A stretch of DNA of 18,321 nt from positions 1 to 18,321 of the forward strand of contig CANFNN010000022.1 of assembly GCA_947448095.1 (NCBI GenBank), given 5' to 3'. Origin of the DNA: Bacteriovoracaceae bacterium. Lineage in GTDB: Bacteria; Bdellovibrionota; Bacteriovoracia; Bacteriovoracales; Bacteriovoracaceae. The notes beneath the pieces are model-generated. The model had not been told where the DNA came from and searched no databases. It saw nothing but the letters and a program-made list of their open reading frames with translations. Positions 1 to 8,452 of the stretch are shown in pieces. The translations under genes and the position numbers were made by a program. Position 1 is the stretch's first letter. Each line of letters opens with the position of its first letter.

Positions 1-132
1 CAATACAACGCTGAACTTGTAAACCTTGTTTTTGATAAAGAAATGGATTACTCGGTGGTTCAAAGAGTCATGCATGATTCGGCACTGGCCGGTTATTCTC
101 AGTTTAAATTTATCGTAAAGGGGAATTACTAG
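1..132 (+). CDS. C-terminal end of an ExbD/TolR-like biopolymer transport protein (partial)
   Basis: Frame 1 is open from the left edge to a TAG at 130-132, giving 43 residues. The segment Y-S-V-V-Q-R-V-M ... A-L-A-G-Y ... F-K-F-I-V resembles the last helix and strand of ExbD/TolR proteins, where a 'Y..v..vM..a..aGy..v.l.v' pattern closes the periplasmic domain. ExbD/TolR proteins pair with ExbB/TolQ proton channels to transmit proton motive force to periplasmic or outer-membrane partners. The next gene starts 3 bases later, so it is in the same operon. The TPR, lipoprotein and TonB-like genes downstream are what such a motor would be expected to serve. The membrane span and its conserved aspartate lie outside the window, so the assignment rests on a short tail and on context. 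Confidence 0.6.
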   Translation, partial: QYNAELVNLVFDKEMDYSVVQRVMHDSALAGYSQFKFIVKGNY

Positions 133-135
133 GTT

Positions 136-3003
136 ATGCATAAGCTGAATGTTGTGATCTTATTCAGTCTTTTCAGTACCCTTGCTCAGGCGAGTGCTCC
201 AAAAGCTTTGGACCGCTGGACTGTTTTAATGACTTTGGTTTCTAAGGAGATGAAGATTCTGGAAAATGCTAAGCACAAGGGACCAGAATTAAAATATCGC
301 ATGCTTGAGCTTCATTCAGAGCGACTTAAACTGCTTCATGAAAAGAACAACAAAGATTTCATGGAGAAATCAAAAACTGCCAATGTTAGCAAAAATAAAG
401 AAAGTTTCTTTCAAGAAACTCGCGAGTATTACCAGTATACAAAACAATTCGGAAATCAACTCTTAAAAGAATATCCAGATGCTCGTCGCCGTGCCGAGGT
501 GCTGTTCGCTATGGCGCTTAATTCAAGAGATTATGGACGTGATAATATCACTGAGAAATATCTGCTTGAAACCATTTTTCTGGTCAAAGACCCTCATCAT
601 TCACTTCGCCACCACGCTGAGACAGCTCTGGCCGATTTTTACTATAACGAAAAGCGCTTCCAAGATGCTATTAGCTACTATGAAAAAGTTATTACGAAAA
701 CTGAGGACGAGTGGTTACCTAAGCATTATTTTAACCTTTCATGGTGTTATCTCAAAGTGAGAGAATTTGATAAGGCGATCAAGGCCATTCGTGATTCTTA
801 TGCACTTTCTAAAATTCGCCAGTACGTGAATATCAATGATCAGGTTTTGGATAATATTGGATCATTCTACGTCTATGCAGGTCGTCCACTTGAGGGCCTT
901 GAGTTCTATCTTAAAAATGAAAAAGACCCGATTCCTTATTTAATGCCTATGGCAAAAAAGACTTCCGAAAAAGGGCATGAAAAAGAAACTGAAGAGATTC
1001 TCGAGGCCACTCAGAAGCTAGTGGATAAAAATGATTGGTTCCAGTATCAAGAAGAACTTTTTCATAGCTATCTTGATTTCTATCGTCACTATAACCGTTT
1101 TTCAGATCATGAACAAACATCTCGCTCTATGGTGGCCTATTACAAGAAAGCCGAAACGGATAAAAAACTCAAACTTAAAACTGATCTCAAAGAAGATTCT
1201 ATCGAGAAAATGCGAACTCTCGCAGGTTTTTTACAAGTTAAGCTAGCTAAAAACATGAAAGAAGACGGAGGAAGTTACAAAGAGCAAGAAATGACGATTG
1301 TTCTTAATTTCTTTAATCACCTTATTGCCTTAGACCCAAGTCACAAAGTGGAGTATCTCTATTTTCGTGGAGAAACATTTTATTCCGTTCGCCGCTTTCT
1401 GGATGCAGCTCCGGCCTATATTGATTGCGTTAATGAAGCCAAGTTAGTGAAAAACGACGACTACTCACATAAAGCTTTAAATTCTCTTTTGTCTTTGACT
1501 GGTATGGAAGTCATTGAGAAAACGCTTAATACAAAATATCTGGTATTTGCTTATTCTGAGCACATCGGCATCTGGCCTCGAGATGAGAAGAGTGAGCTTA
1601 TTTATCCTAAGTTATTTGAAATTTATCGTCAGGCAGGTCTTGATGAGAAAGCTTCTATCGTCTTACGTGCTTATAATAAATCCTATCCTGAGCATTTAAC
1701 TGAGCAGCAAACACTCATGACAAAAGTTCTGGATCTGTTTATTGATCGCAAAGAAACCAAAAAACTTGCTTCTTGGATTCATGAATTCAAATCAGGCTTT
1801 CTTTCATTTTCTAAAGAAACGATTGAGAAAACAGAAATTACTTTGGGGAATATGCTTTTTCTTGAGTATCAAGCTCTGGCCAAGCAGGGAAATAAAGCAG
1901 CGGCTGCCAAAGGCTTTGAGTCTATCTACGAAAATCCTTTGTATACCGCCAAAGTAAAATCTCAGTCAGCTTTTTTTGCAGCACTTACATACTTAGAACT
2001 ATCTGAAACTGAAAAAAGTTATCACTGGCAGGTACTCGCCTTTGAAAGCATGACTCTTGAAGAGCGCATGTCTAAACGTGATGAACAATTAAAAATGACC
2101 GAAAGAACCTATAAACTTCAAGATTTCGTTACTTCTTTCAAAATGTCAGGCTTTTTTCTTAAGCAGTTTTGCTCGCTCAAAGACGACATTCAAAATCGTT
2201 TTTATGAAGTAGCGGTTATGACAGCTCTTGTTGAGGAAAATGCCGAAGGTGCAGAGAACGTTATTAGACTTCATTCCAACTGCCTGAAAAAACCAGAAAG
2301 TCGTGAAAATGCTCTCGCGCAACTGTATTCATTTTTTGAAAAGACTGGTGACTTTCGCGGCCTTCGCTTACATGTTCACCGTTATCCATCTGAAGAGTTT
2401 AAAAATCAATACCGCTTCACACTTCAAAAATGGTACTGGGAGAGATCCAGCTTAAATTTAAAAGAACAAATTCGCCAGGAATTTAAGGCTCTTAAAAATC
2501 CTGAAGTCATGGTGTGGCTCAAAGAAATTGAAGACTATAAAAATGCAGATAAGTTACTTTCAGAATTAAAAAATGAAACTATCTGGGAGCAACTTGTTTT
2601 TGATGGGGAAGCTTATAACAAAGCACTTGAAAATCATTTGCTAAAAGTTCAAAGCTTTAAGCAGAATTATCAACATTTAACATCATCCACTCAGACTGAT
2701 TTAGCGATTCTTTCCACTCGCATGTTTTCCTCTTTATATCTTAACCTTGGTGAGAAAATTTCAAATATCAAGCCGAAGGGGATGGATGCTGAAACCTTAA
2801 AAGATTTTAGTGCTGCCATGAAACAAGTGGGCGGACAATTTTTAGGGGTATCAAGACAGTTTGATAGTCAACTTGTAAAAGCTTTAAAAGAAAAAGAAAC
2901 TCTTGCATGGGGATCCAGATCGATTGCTTCGGTGGAACAGATTGAAAACCCTGTTTTTTCTTTTTTTACTGGTCTTACGATGGACAAAAGTAGAGAGGAC
3001 TAA
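136..3003 (+). CDS. Large exported TPR protein of the gliding/Tol-like cluster
   Basis: A 955-residue protein with an N-terminal signal peptide (about residues 1-20, ending A-Q-A-S). No later membrane span is evident, so it should be periplasmic. Most of the chain is helical and repetitive. Clear TPR-like units lie near residues 117-150, 158-191, 196-229 and 403-436; the last resembles YbgF/CpoB-type TPRs. The rest is degenerate helical repeat, and the last 150 residues are Lys/Glu-rich. TPR arrays usually act as scaffolds for protein complexes. The ATG follows the upstream stop by 3 bases, with GGGGAA about 10 bases before it, and the next gene begins 3 bases after its own stop. Size and position match the large TPR gene (AgnA/GltD-like) of Myxococcus gliding clusters. 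That equivalence is inferred from gene order, not from sequence comparison. Confidence 0.85.
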   Translation: MHKLNVVILFSLFSTLAQASAPKALDRWTVLMTLVSKEMKILENAKHKGPELKYRMLELHSERLKLLHEKNNKDFMEKSKTANVSKNKESFFQETREYYQYTKQFGNQLLKEYPDARRRAEVLFAMALNSRDYGRDNITEKYLLETIFLVKDPHHSLRHHAETALADFYYNEKRFQDAISYYEKVITKTEDEWLPKHYFNLSWCYLKVREFDKAIKAIRDSYALSKIRQYVNINDQVLDNIGSFYVYAGRPLEGLEFYLKNEKDPIPYLMPMAKKTSEKGHEKETEEILEATQKLVDKNDWFQYQEELFHSYLDFYRHYNRFSDHEQTSRSMVAYYKKAETDKKLKLKTDLKEDSIEKMRTLAGFLQVKLAKNMKEDGGSYKEQEMTIVLNFFNHLIALDPSHKVEYLYFRGETFYSVRRFLDAAPAYIDCVNEAKLVKNDDYSHKALNSLLSLTGMEVIEKTLNTKYLVFAYSEHIGIWPRDEKSELIYPKLFEIYRQAGLDEKASIVLRAYNKSYPEHLTEQQTLMTKVLDLFIDRKETKKLASWIHEFKSGFLSFSKETIEKTEITLGNMLFLEYQALAKQGNKAAAAKGFESIYENPLYTAKVKSQSAFFAALTYLELSETEKSYHWQVLAFESMTLEERMSKRDEQLKMTERTYKLQDFVTSFKMSGFFLKQFCSLKDDIQNRFYEVAVMTALVEENAEGAENVIRLHSNCLKKPESRENALAQLYSFFEKTGDFRGLRLHVHRYPSEEFKNQYRFTLQKWYWERSSLNLKEQIRQEFKALKNPEVMVWLKEIEDYKNADKLLSELKNETIWEQLVFDGEAYNKALENHLLKVQSFKQNYQHLTSSTQTDLAILSTRMFSSLYLNLGEKISNIKPKGMDAETLKDFSAAMKQVGGQFLGVSRQFDSQLVKALKEKETLAWGSRSIASVEQIENPVFSFFTGLTMDKSRED

Positions 3004-3006
3004 AAA

Positions 3007-3828
3007 ATGAAATCGATTACTTTTCTTTTTTTACTACTTCTCCTTGCTTCTTGTTCTTCAAGTCGTATTGATCGAAAAATTGATGATGTTGCTCTTGATT
3101 CCTTGGCCGATGAAACCTATCTGCGCTGGGGAGAAGGTCGACTCAAAAAAAATGCCAAGTCAGAATATGAGGTGATTGGCTGCTATCAAGGAGAGACTAC
3201 TAAGACGCTTAAAAGTTTTAAGAACGAGTATCTTTCTAAAAATCAGACTCCTTATTACTGGTTACACATAGGTAATTGTTATTTCATCAAGGAGAATTGG
3301 TCAAAAGCCGAGTTTTTCTACCGTATGACCATGGAAGAGACAAAAGAAAAAACTATTAAATCAATTGCCCTGAATAATCTGGGACTGATACATTTCAAAT
3401 ATGAGCAGTGGGAAAAGGGCAAAGAATTATTGTTAGAGTCAATGAAAATTGCCCCTAAGTTCAAGGTTCCGCGCTATAATATTTCACAGCTTTATTTGCA
3501 GTTTGGTCTGTTCGATAAAGCGATTGAAGTGCTGAACGATTCTGCCTTCAAAGGTCACAAAGACATCGATGTCAATTTCTCACTTGCAAATGCTTATTTG
3601 TACAAAGGGGATTTGAAAACTTCAGCTTCATATTTTCAGATGATTCCACGAGACAGCTTTCATCGTGAGGATATCGCTGCAACTTATGCACTTTTTTTAA
3701 TTAAGAATGGGAAAATTAAAGAAGCCAAAGAAGTTATGGATGACCGAGAAAGAAGTGGTGTTCTTGAGTTAACGACCATCTCTCAAAAAATTGAGAAGAT
3801 GATTGCACTTAGACTGAAAGAGGAATAG
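3007..3828 (+). CDS. TPR lipoprotein, AglT/GltE-like
   Basis: A 273-residue lipoprotein. The signal peptide ends in the lipobox L13-A14-S15-C16, and the residue after Cys is Ser, which favours sorting to the outer membrane. After a short linker the protein is almost all TPR: units near residues 81-113, 120-152, 154-186, 188-219 and 222-250 carry the usual W/Y-LG-A pattern (for example the N-L-G-L-I-H-F segment near 124-130). The start is supported by GAGAGGA overlapping the end of the previous gene, which stops 3 bases upstream; the next gene starts 3 bases after its stop, so translation is likely coupled. A short outer-membrane TPR lipoprotein between a large TPR protein and an FHA/TonB-like protein corresponds to AglT (GltE) in Myxococcus. 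PilF/PilW-like or generic TPR lipoproteins are alternatives. Confidence 0.85.
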   Translation: MKSITFLFLLLLLASCSSSRIDRKIDDVALDSLADETYLRWGEGRLKKNAKSEYEVIGCYQGETTKTLKSFKNEYLSKNQTPYYWLHIGNCYFIKENWSKAEFFYRMTMEETKEKTIKSIALNNLGLIHFKYEQWEKGKELLLESMKIAPKFKVPRYNISQLYLQFGLFDKAIEVLNDSAFKGHKDIDVNFSLANAYLYKGDLKTSASYFQMIPRDSFHREDIAATYALFLIKNGKIKEAKEVMDDRERSGVLELTTISQKIEKMIALRLKEE

Positions 3829-3831
3829 TTC

Positions 3832-5640
3832 ATGAGTATTAAAACCATCCAGGGCCAATTTTGCCTGAAGTGTTTGGATCAAAGGATTCAAAGCTCTCTC
3901 ATGATTGATAAGAAGAAGATTCTTATTGGATCTGGTGAACATTCTGATTTCAGAATCCAAGACAAATCTGTCTCCTCAATGCACGCTTTCATTTGTCTGA
4001 AAGGTGATGATGGCTTCATGGTTAAAGATCTTTATTCTGAAAGTGGAATCTATGTTAATGGAAAGCGGGTTGAAGAGAGTTTTGTTACCCAAGGTGATGT
4101 TCTCACTATTGGAACACTTAGTTTCTCCGTCGATTCAATTGACGTAGCAGCTCCAGTCTATAACGCTGATGAGGCCATTTCTCCTGCCGCTCAATTGATT
4201 TCCTCAATTGCTCTACCTCCTCGTGAAGGCTTGGTTTTTATTGACGGTGAGTACTGCGATATTCAATTTGATGAATCGGCCTATAAACCACTTACGACTC
4301 TTGTTAATTCTGAATTTCACGGTGACTATGTTGAACTTGATCAATCGATTGAGCCACTTGAAATTGCTTATAATGTTAAGGCAAAAAAATTAGAAATCAT
4401 TTCATACATGAACGGTATGATGATGGATATTGCTTACCTTGAATTAAAAGATGGTGATTATTCTTTAGCTCCTGTCAAAAAATCTAAATTTGATATTCAA
4501 TTCAGTTCGATCTCGAAAACAAAAATATTCTCTATTAAAGGTGGAGATCTACGTTTCTTTGCCCAAGAGGGGATTTCTCCTTCAGTTCCTTGGGACAAAG
4601 TGTCACTGGCCCAGCCTTTATTTTTAACTTCCGGGGCAGAGCAGATTTCTTTGCGCTTTGTAGACACTGGAGTTAAGTGGAGAGGGATACCTTTATTTCA
4701 TCGGGATCGTGAATTCTATAAACAAGCAGGTAAGGTTTTCGCTGGAGTCTTCTTGCCAATGCTTCTTTTATTATTTGTCACCATACCGAAGCCAGATGCT
4801 GATCAAGAATCAGTAGCAGTTGTTTATAAACTGCCTGATCAGGTGAAAAAACCAACTGAGACCCAAGAAAAATCTGACGTCAAAGCTGAAGAGCTAACGT
4901 CGAAAACTGAGAATTCTGGCCATAAAGAAAACGAACAGAATCCTACAAAAGTGGAATTCGCAGCTGCTTCTCAAAAACAAAAAGTTGTGGCCAAGGCCGC
5001 CGCTCCGGCAGCTGCTGCTGCGGCACCTGTGCAAACTACTCCTGTGAAGGCTTACGAATTCAAGTCCTCAGTCGCAATGAATTCTTTAGTGGGTGATGCG
5101 CCAAAAATTAATACGAATGGTTCAGCCTCTAAAGCCTCTGTCAAAGATGCCTCTTTTAATGCTGGATCGGCCGATGATGGCGCCCTTGTTGCTGGAGCTG
5201 ATATTGGAGTGTCTAAATTTAATGGTTCGGATAAAAAAGGCTCGGGATCTGGCTCTTTTGGTTCTCGTGGTCTTGCCTCTAAGTCTGGCTTTGACAGTTC
5301 GTACTTAGAACCGAAGACCGTAGTTCTTGGTTCGATGGACCCAGAATTGCTTAGAAAAATATTAAGAGAGTATATTCCTCAGTTCCGTCACTGCTACCAA
5401 CAGGAGTTGATTGGAAACTCTGATAAAATTAAAGGTGTCATTGACCTCAATTTTACAATTAGTCCCGACGGTCGAGTTGCCAAACACAACATCCGAGCTA
5501 AGGATGCTCGTTTTTCTCAAAAGGGTATTGGATGCATGGGACAAGTCCTAAGCATTATCGACTTTCCTAAGCCTAAAGGGGGCGGGGTTGTGGACGTAAG
5601 ACAGCCATTAAATTTCTTTGCTGAAACCGAGAAGATTTAA
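3832..5640 (+). CDS. FHA domain, transmembrane span and AgmX/PglI (TonB-like) C-terminal domain protein
   Basis: A 602-residue trans-envelope protein. Residues 25-100 form an FHA domain (I-G-S-G-E-H-S-D at 32-39, S-S-M-H ending at H51, N76-G77). Residues 125-295 are a second cytoplasmic region I cannot name. One hydrophobic span lies at about 303-319. Residues 320-410 are a Lys/Glu/Pro then Ala-rich linker, and 425-490 is rich in Gly/Ser. Residues 500-595 match the AgmX/PglI C-terminal domain: R-H-C-Y around C521, a G-x-I-x-L-x-F-x-I strand, a second Cys at 568, then F-P-K-P-K-G-G-G. The two Cys probably form a disulfide in the periplasm. FHA domains bind phosphothreonine, but the Arg usual in the I-G-R motif is Ser34 here. 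This architecture fits PglI/GltG, which links cytoplasmic signals to the envelope through a TonB-like arm. GAGGAA upstream supports the start. Confidence 0.85.
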   Translation: MSIKTIQGQFCLKCLDQRIQSSLMIDKKKILIGSGEHSDFRIQDKSVSSMHAFICLKGDDGFMVKDLYSESGIYVNGKRVEESFVTQGDVLTIGTLSFSVDSIDVAAPVYNADEAISPAAQLISSIALPPREGLVFIDGEYCDIQFDESAYKPLTTLVNSEFHGDYVELDQSIEPLEIAYNVKAKKLEIISYMNGMMMDIAYLELKDGDYSLAPVKKSKFDIQFSSISKTKIFSIKGGDLRFFAQEGISPSVPWDKVSLAQPLFLTSGAEQISLRFVDTGVKWRGIPLFHRDREFYKQAGKVFAGVFLPMLLLLFVTIPKPDADQESVAVVYKLPDQVKKPTETQEKSDVKAEELTSKTENSGHKENEQNPTKVEFAAASQKQKVVAKAAAPAAAAAAPVQTTPVKAYEFKSSVAMNSLVGDAPKINTNGSASKASVKDASFNAGSADDGALVAGADIGVSKFNGSDKKGSGSGSFGSRGLASKSGFDSSYLEPKTVVLGSMDPELLRKILREYIPQFRHCYQQELIGNSDKIKGVIDLNFTISPDGRVAKHNIRAKDARFSQKGIGCMGQVLSIIDFPKPKGGGVVDVRQPLNFFAETEKI

Positions 5641-5698
5641 GAGCTTTTGTCGGGTATTAATACTTTTAAGTAAGACTTGATTTAGGACGAAGAGAGTA

Positions 5699-8452
5699 AT
5701 GATGATGAATCATATTCTCAGCTGTCGTTATTTATTGAAAATTCATTCCCTGGTGGGAATGCTTCTTTTCATATTGTCGCTCGTTGGTTGTCAGCCTGTT
5801 CAGGAAAAAAGTAATCTTTCAATCTCAAGTCTAAGTGAAACGACTGGTGTTCCTGCAGGTGGTTCAGAGATAACGATACTTGGTTCGAATTTGACCTTTA
5901 TTGAAGATGTCAAATTTGATCAATCTTCGTGTACTGATATTGTTTTTGTAAGCTCATCTAAATTGACTTGTACGGTACCTGCTCACTCAGCAGGAATTGT
6001 CACTGTAACAGTTTATGGACGGGCCAATCGTACAGCAACAGCAACATACACCTATGCAGAGACTGCACTTACGATTAGTTCTTTTTCTCCTTCAGCAGGA
6101 GATGTCTTAGGCGGAAACAATCTCGTCATTAATGGAACGGGTTTTGTTAGCGGTGCCACCGTCAAAGTGGGTGGTGTCAGTTGCACAGGTGTCGTTTTTA
6201 CTTCATCAACTTTAATGAACTGTTCTGTTCCTGCAAATGCCACAGGTAACTATTCCGTTGTTGTGACCAATCCAGATACTTCTTCCATTACCAGTTCAAC
6301 CAATTATTCATATGACATTACTCCGGTTATCTCTAGCATTTCACCGACTTCAGGATTTCTGGCCGGAGGTGGAACCCTAACCCTGACTGGTACAGGTTTT
6401 CTGGCGGGTGCTTCAGTGACTATCGGGGGAACACTTTGCACTCTTCCCAATGTCGTAAGTTCTACCTCTCTTACGTGTACGATCCCGGCAAAAACGGCAT
6501 GGACTTACAGCGTGACAGTCACAAATTCAAATTTACGTTCAAGTACTCTTAGTAGTGCCTACACTTATGTTCCTGCGCCAACGATTAGTGCAGTCATTCC
6601 CGCTTTGGGTCCCATTACAGGTGGAATTTCTGTCACACTCACGGGGACAGGTTTTCTTGCTGGGGCAGGAGTTAAAATTGGTGGAGTCACTTGCACGAGC
6701 GTGATTGTAATGTCCTCTACAATGTTGAGTTGTATCAATCCTGCCAATGCCATTGCTGGCCCTTATAGCGTTGTCATTACTAACACTGATACTCAGAGTG
6801 CAACGAAGGCCAATGGCTTTACCTACATACCACCTCCGATTGTCACAAGTGTGTCGCCCACATCTGGTCAACTAGCTGGTGGAGGCCTTCTCACAATGAC
6901 TGGATCGGGATTTACGGCCGGAGCAACGGTGAGTATTGGTGGTTCTAGCTGTTTTGGTGTCTCAGTAACTAGTGCAACGTCGGCGACTTGTTTTTTACCC
7001 GCGAAAGGGGCAGCAACCTATAATCTTGTATTCACTAATCCAGATCTACAAACTGGAAGCTTAATTAACGCTTACACTTATCAACCTGCACCGACAGTGA
7101 CAGGTGTTCTTCCCCTAGCGGGTGCCCTTGCCGGGGGAACAGCTGTGACCATTACAGGCACTGGATTTTTAAATTTGGCCACGATTGATTTTGGTGGCTC
7201 TCCATGCTCTGGAGTTGTGGTTAATAGTAGTACGAGTATTACTTGTACCACTACCGCTCATGCTGCAGGAGCAGTGACAGTGACAGCAACGAATACTGAC
7301 GCACAAACAGGAAATAAGGCTACTGCTTACACTTATCAAGCAGCGCCCACTGTCAGCAGTGTTAGTCCCTCTGCGGGAGCACTGGCAGGTGGAACAGCTG
7401 TTACCATTACTGGGACAGGATTTTTAACCTTGGCCACGATTGATTTCGGTGGCTCAAATTGTTCAGGGGTTGTGGTCAATAGCTCTACAAGCATTACTTG
7501 TACAACAACCGCTCACGCTTTAGGCGGGGTAACAGTTACGGCAACTAATACTGATACCCAAGCGGGTAATAAGGCAACAGGTTACACTTATCAAGCGGCA
7601 CCGACCGTGGGTAGCGTGAGTCCCTTGGTAGGTCCATTGGCCGGGGGAACAGCGGTCACGATCACAGGTAGTGGATTCTTATCTTCGGCAACCATAGATT
7701 TTGGTGGTTCTCCTTGTTCCGGCGTTGTTGTGAATAGTCCGACAAGTATTAGTTGTACGACTTCAGCTCATGGTGCCAGTGCTGTGACTGTCACTGCAAC
7801 GAACGCTGATACTCAAAGCGGAAGTAAGACGCCTGCATTCACGTATCAGGCGGCACCTGTGGTTACAAGTCTTTCAATCACATCTGGTCTACAGGCCGGT
7901 GGTGCAGCAATTACTATTACGGGTACAGATTTTTTAATTGGGGCGATTCCTAAGTTTGACACTACCGATTGTTCAAGTGTTGTTGTTAATAGTTCAACTT
8001 CTATCACCTGCGTAACGCCTGGCCATGCCGCTGGAGCTGTATCCGTTACGGTGCTCAATACAGATGGACAAACTGGCAGCTCATCTGGAATTTTTACCTA
8101 TACTTCAATTCCAATTGTTGGGTTTCAAGTTGGAGCTGCTAGTCCTAATCCGCCTAAGCCAGACTCCTATGGATCTACAACAACGAACGTAACTCATACC
8201 TTCACTCTGGTGAATACAGGAGAGGGGATTTCCACTCCTATTACAATGTTGGTAACTGGAGCCGATGCGAGTAAATTTGTCTTAGGTACAGATAATTGCA
8301 CTGGAAATACCTTAGCGATTGGTGCGACTTGTACCGTTCAGTTAACATTTTTAGGGGCTTCCCTAGGCACTGGTTTATATATTGCCGACTTTTCTTTAAG
8401 CGCAACTTCTGGAGGCACTGACTCAACTCCTGTCAGTGGATCAGTCCCATGA
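5699..8452 (+). CDS. IPT/TIG-repeat lipoprotein with a C-terminal HYDIN/ASPM-like domain
   Basis: A 917-residue surface or periplasmic lipoprotein. The signal sequence ends in the lipobox L28-V29-G30-C31. Nine IPT/TIG immunoglobulin-like repeats follow, at about residues 41-119, 124-205, 209-291, 294-376, 380-461, 465-546, 550-631, 635-716 and 720-801. Each has the P-x-x-G-x-x-x-G-G, I-T-G-x-G-F and T-x-x-Y-x-Y signatures and two Cys about 12-17 residues apart. Repeats 6-8 are very alike. Residues 806-917 resemble the ASPM/HYDIN-like 'choice-of-anchor' domain (T-L-V-N-T-G, then C-T-V-Q-L-T-F). TIG arrays typically form extended stalks for binding or adhesion. Three ATGs are tandem at 5699, 5702 and 5705; GAGAG at 5692-5696 suits 5705 best (spacing 8). 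The stop overlaps the next start (ATGA), so the two products are translationally coupled. Confidence 0.9.
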   Translation: MMMNHILSCRYLLKIHSLVGMLLFILSLVGCQPVQEKSNLSISSLSETTGVPAGGSEITILGSNLTFIEDVKFDQSSCTDIVFVSSSKLTCTVPAHSAGIVTVTVYGRANRTATATYTYAETALTISSFSPSAGDVLGGNNLVINGTGFVSGATVKVGGVSCTGVVFTSSTLMNCSVPANATGNYSVVVTNPDTSSITSSTNYSYDITPVISSISPTSGFLAGGGTLTLTGTGFLAGASVTIGGTLCTLPNVVSSTSLTCTIPAKTAWTYSVTVTNSNLRSSTLSSAYTYVPAPTISAVIPALGPITGGISVTLTGTGFLAGAGVKIGGVTCTSVIVMSSTMLSCINPANAIAGPYSVVITNTDTQSATKANGFTYIPPPIVTSVSPTSGQLAGGGLLTMTGSGFTAGATVSIGGSSCFGVSVTSATSATCFLPAKGAATYNLVFTNPDLQTGSLINAYTYQPAPTVTGVLPLAGALAGGTAVTITGTGFLNLATIDFGGSPCSGVVVNSSTSITCTTTAHAAGAVTVTATNTDAQTGNKATAYTYQAAPTVSSVSPSAGALAGGTAVTITGTGFLTLATIDFGGSNCSGVVVNSSTSITCTTTAHALGGVTVTATNTDTQAGNKATGYTYQAAPTVGSVSPLVGPLAGGTAVTITGSGFLSSATIDFGGSPCSGVVVNSPTSISCTTSAHGASAVTVTATNADTQSGSKTPAFTYQAAPVVTSLSITSGLQAGGAAITITGTDFLIGAIPKFDTTDCSSVVVNSSTSITCVTPGHAAGAVSVTVLNTDGQTGSSSGIFTYTSIPIVGFQVGAASPNPPKPDSYGSTTTNVTHTFTLVNTGEGISTPITMLVTGADASKFVLGTDNCTGNTLAIGATCTVQLTFLGASLGTGLYIADFSLSATSGGTDSTPVSGSVP

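Noticed and set aside
5654..5667. GTATTAATAC followed by TTTT as a terminator of the motor operon
   Set aside because: A ten-base AT palindrome without a loop cannot form a useful hairpin, and only four T follow. Read-through to the TIG gene remains possible.
6539..6871. 110-residue minus-strand open frame inside the TIG gene
   Set aside because: It lies antisense to a repeat region with strong domain signatures; its composition is low-complexity (Thr/Cys/Arg/Asn-rich), with no signal, motif or good ribosome binding site. The repeat structure creates similar antisense frames elsewhere in the gene.
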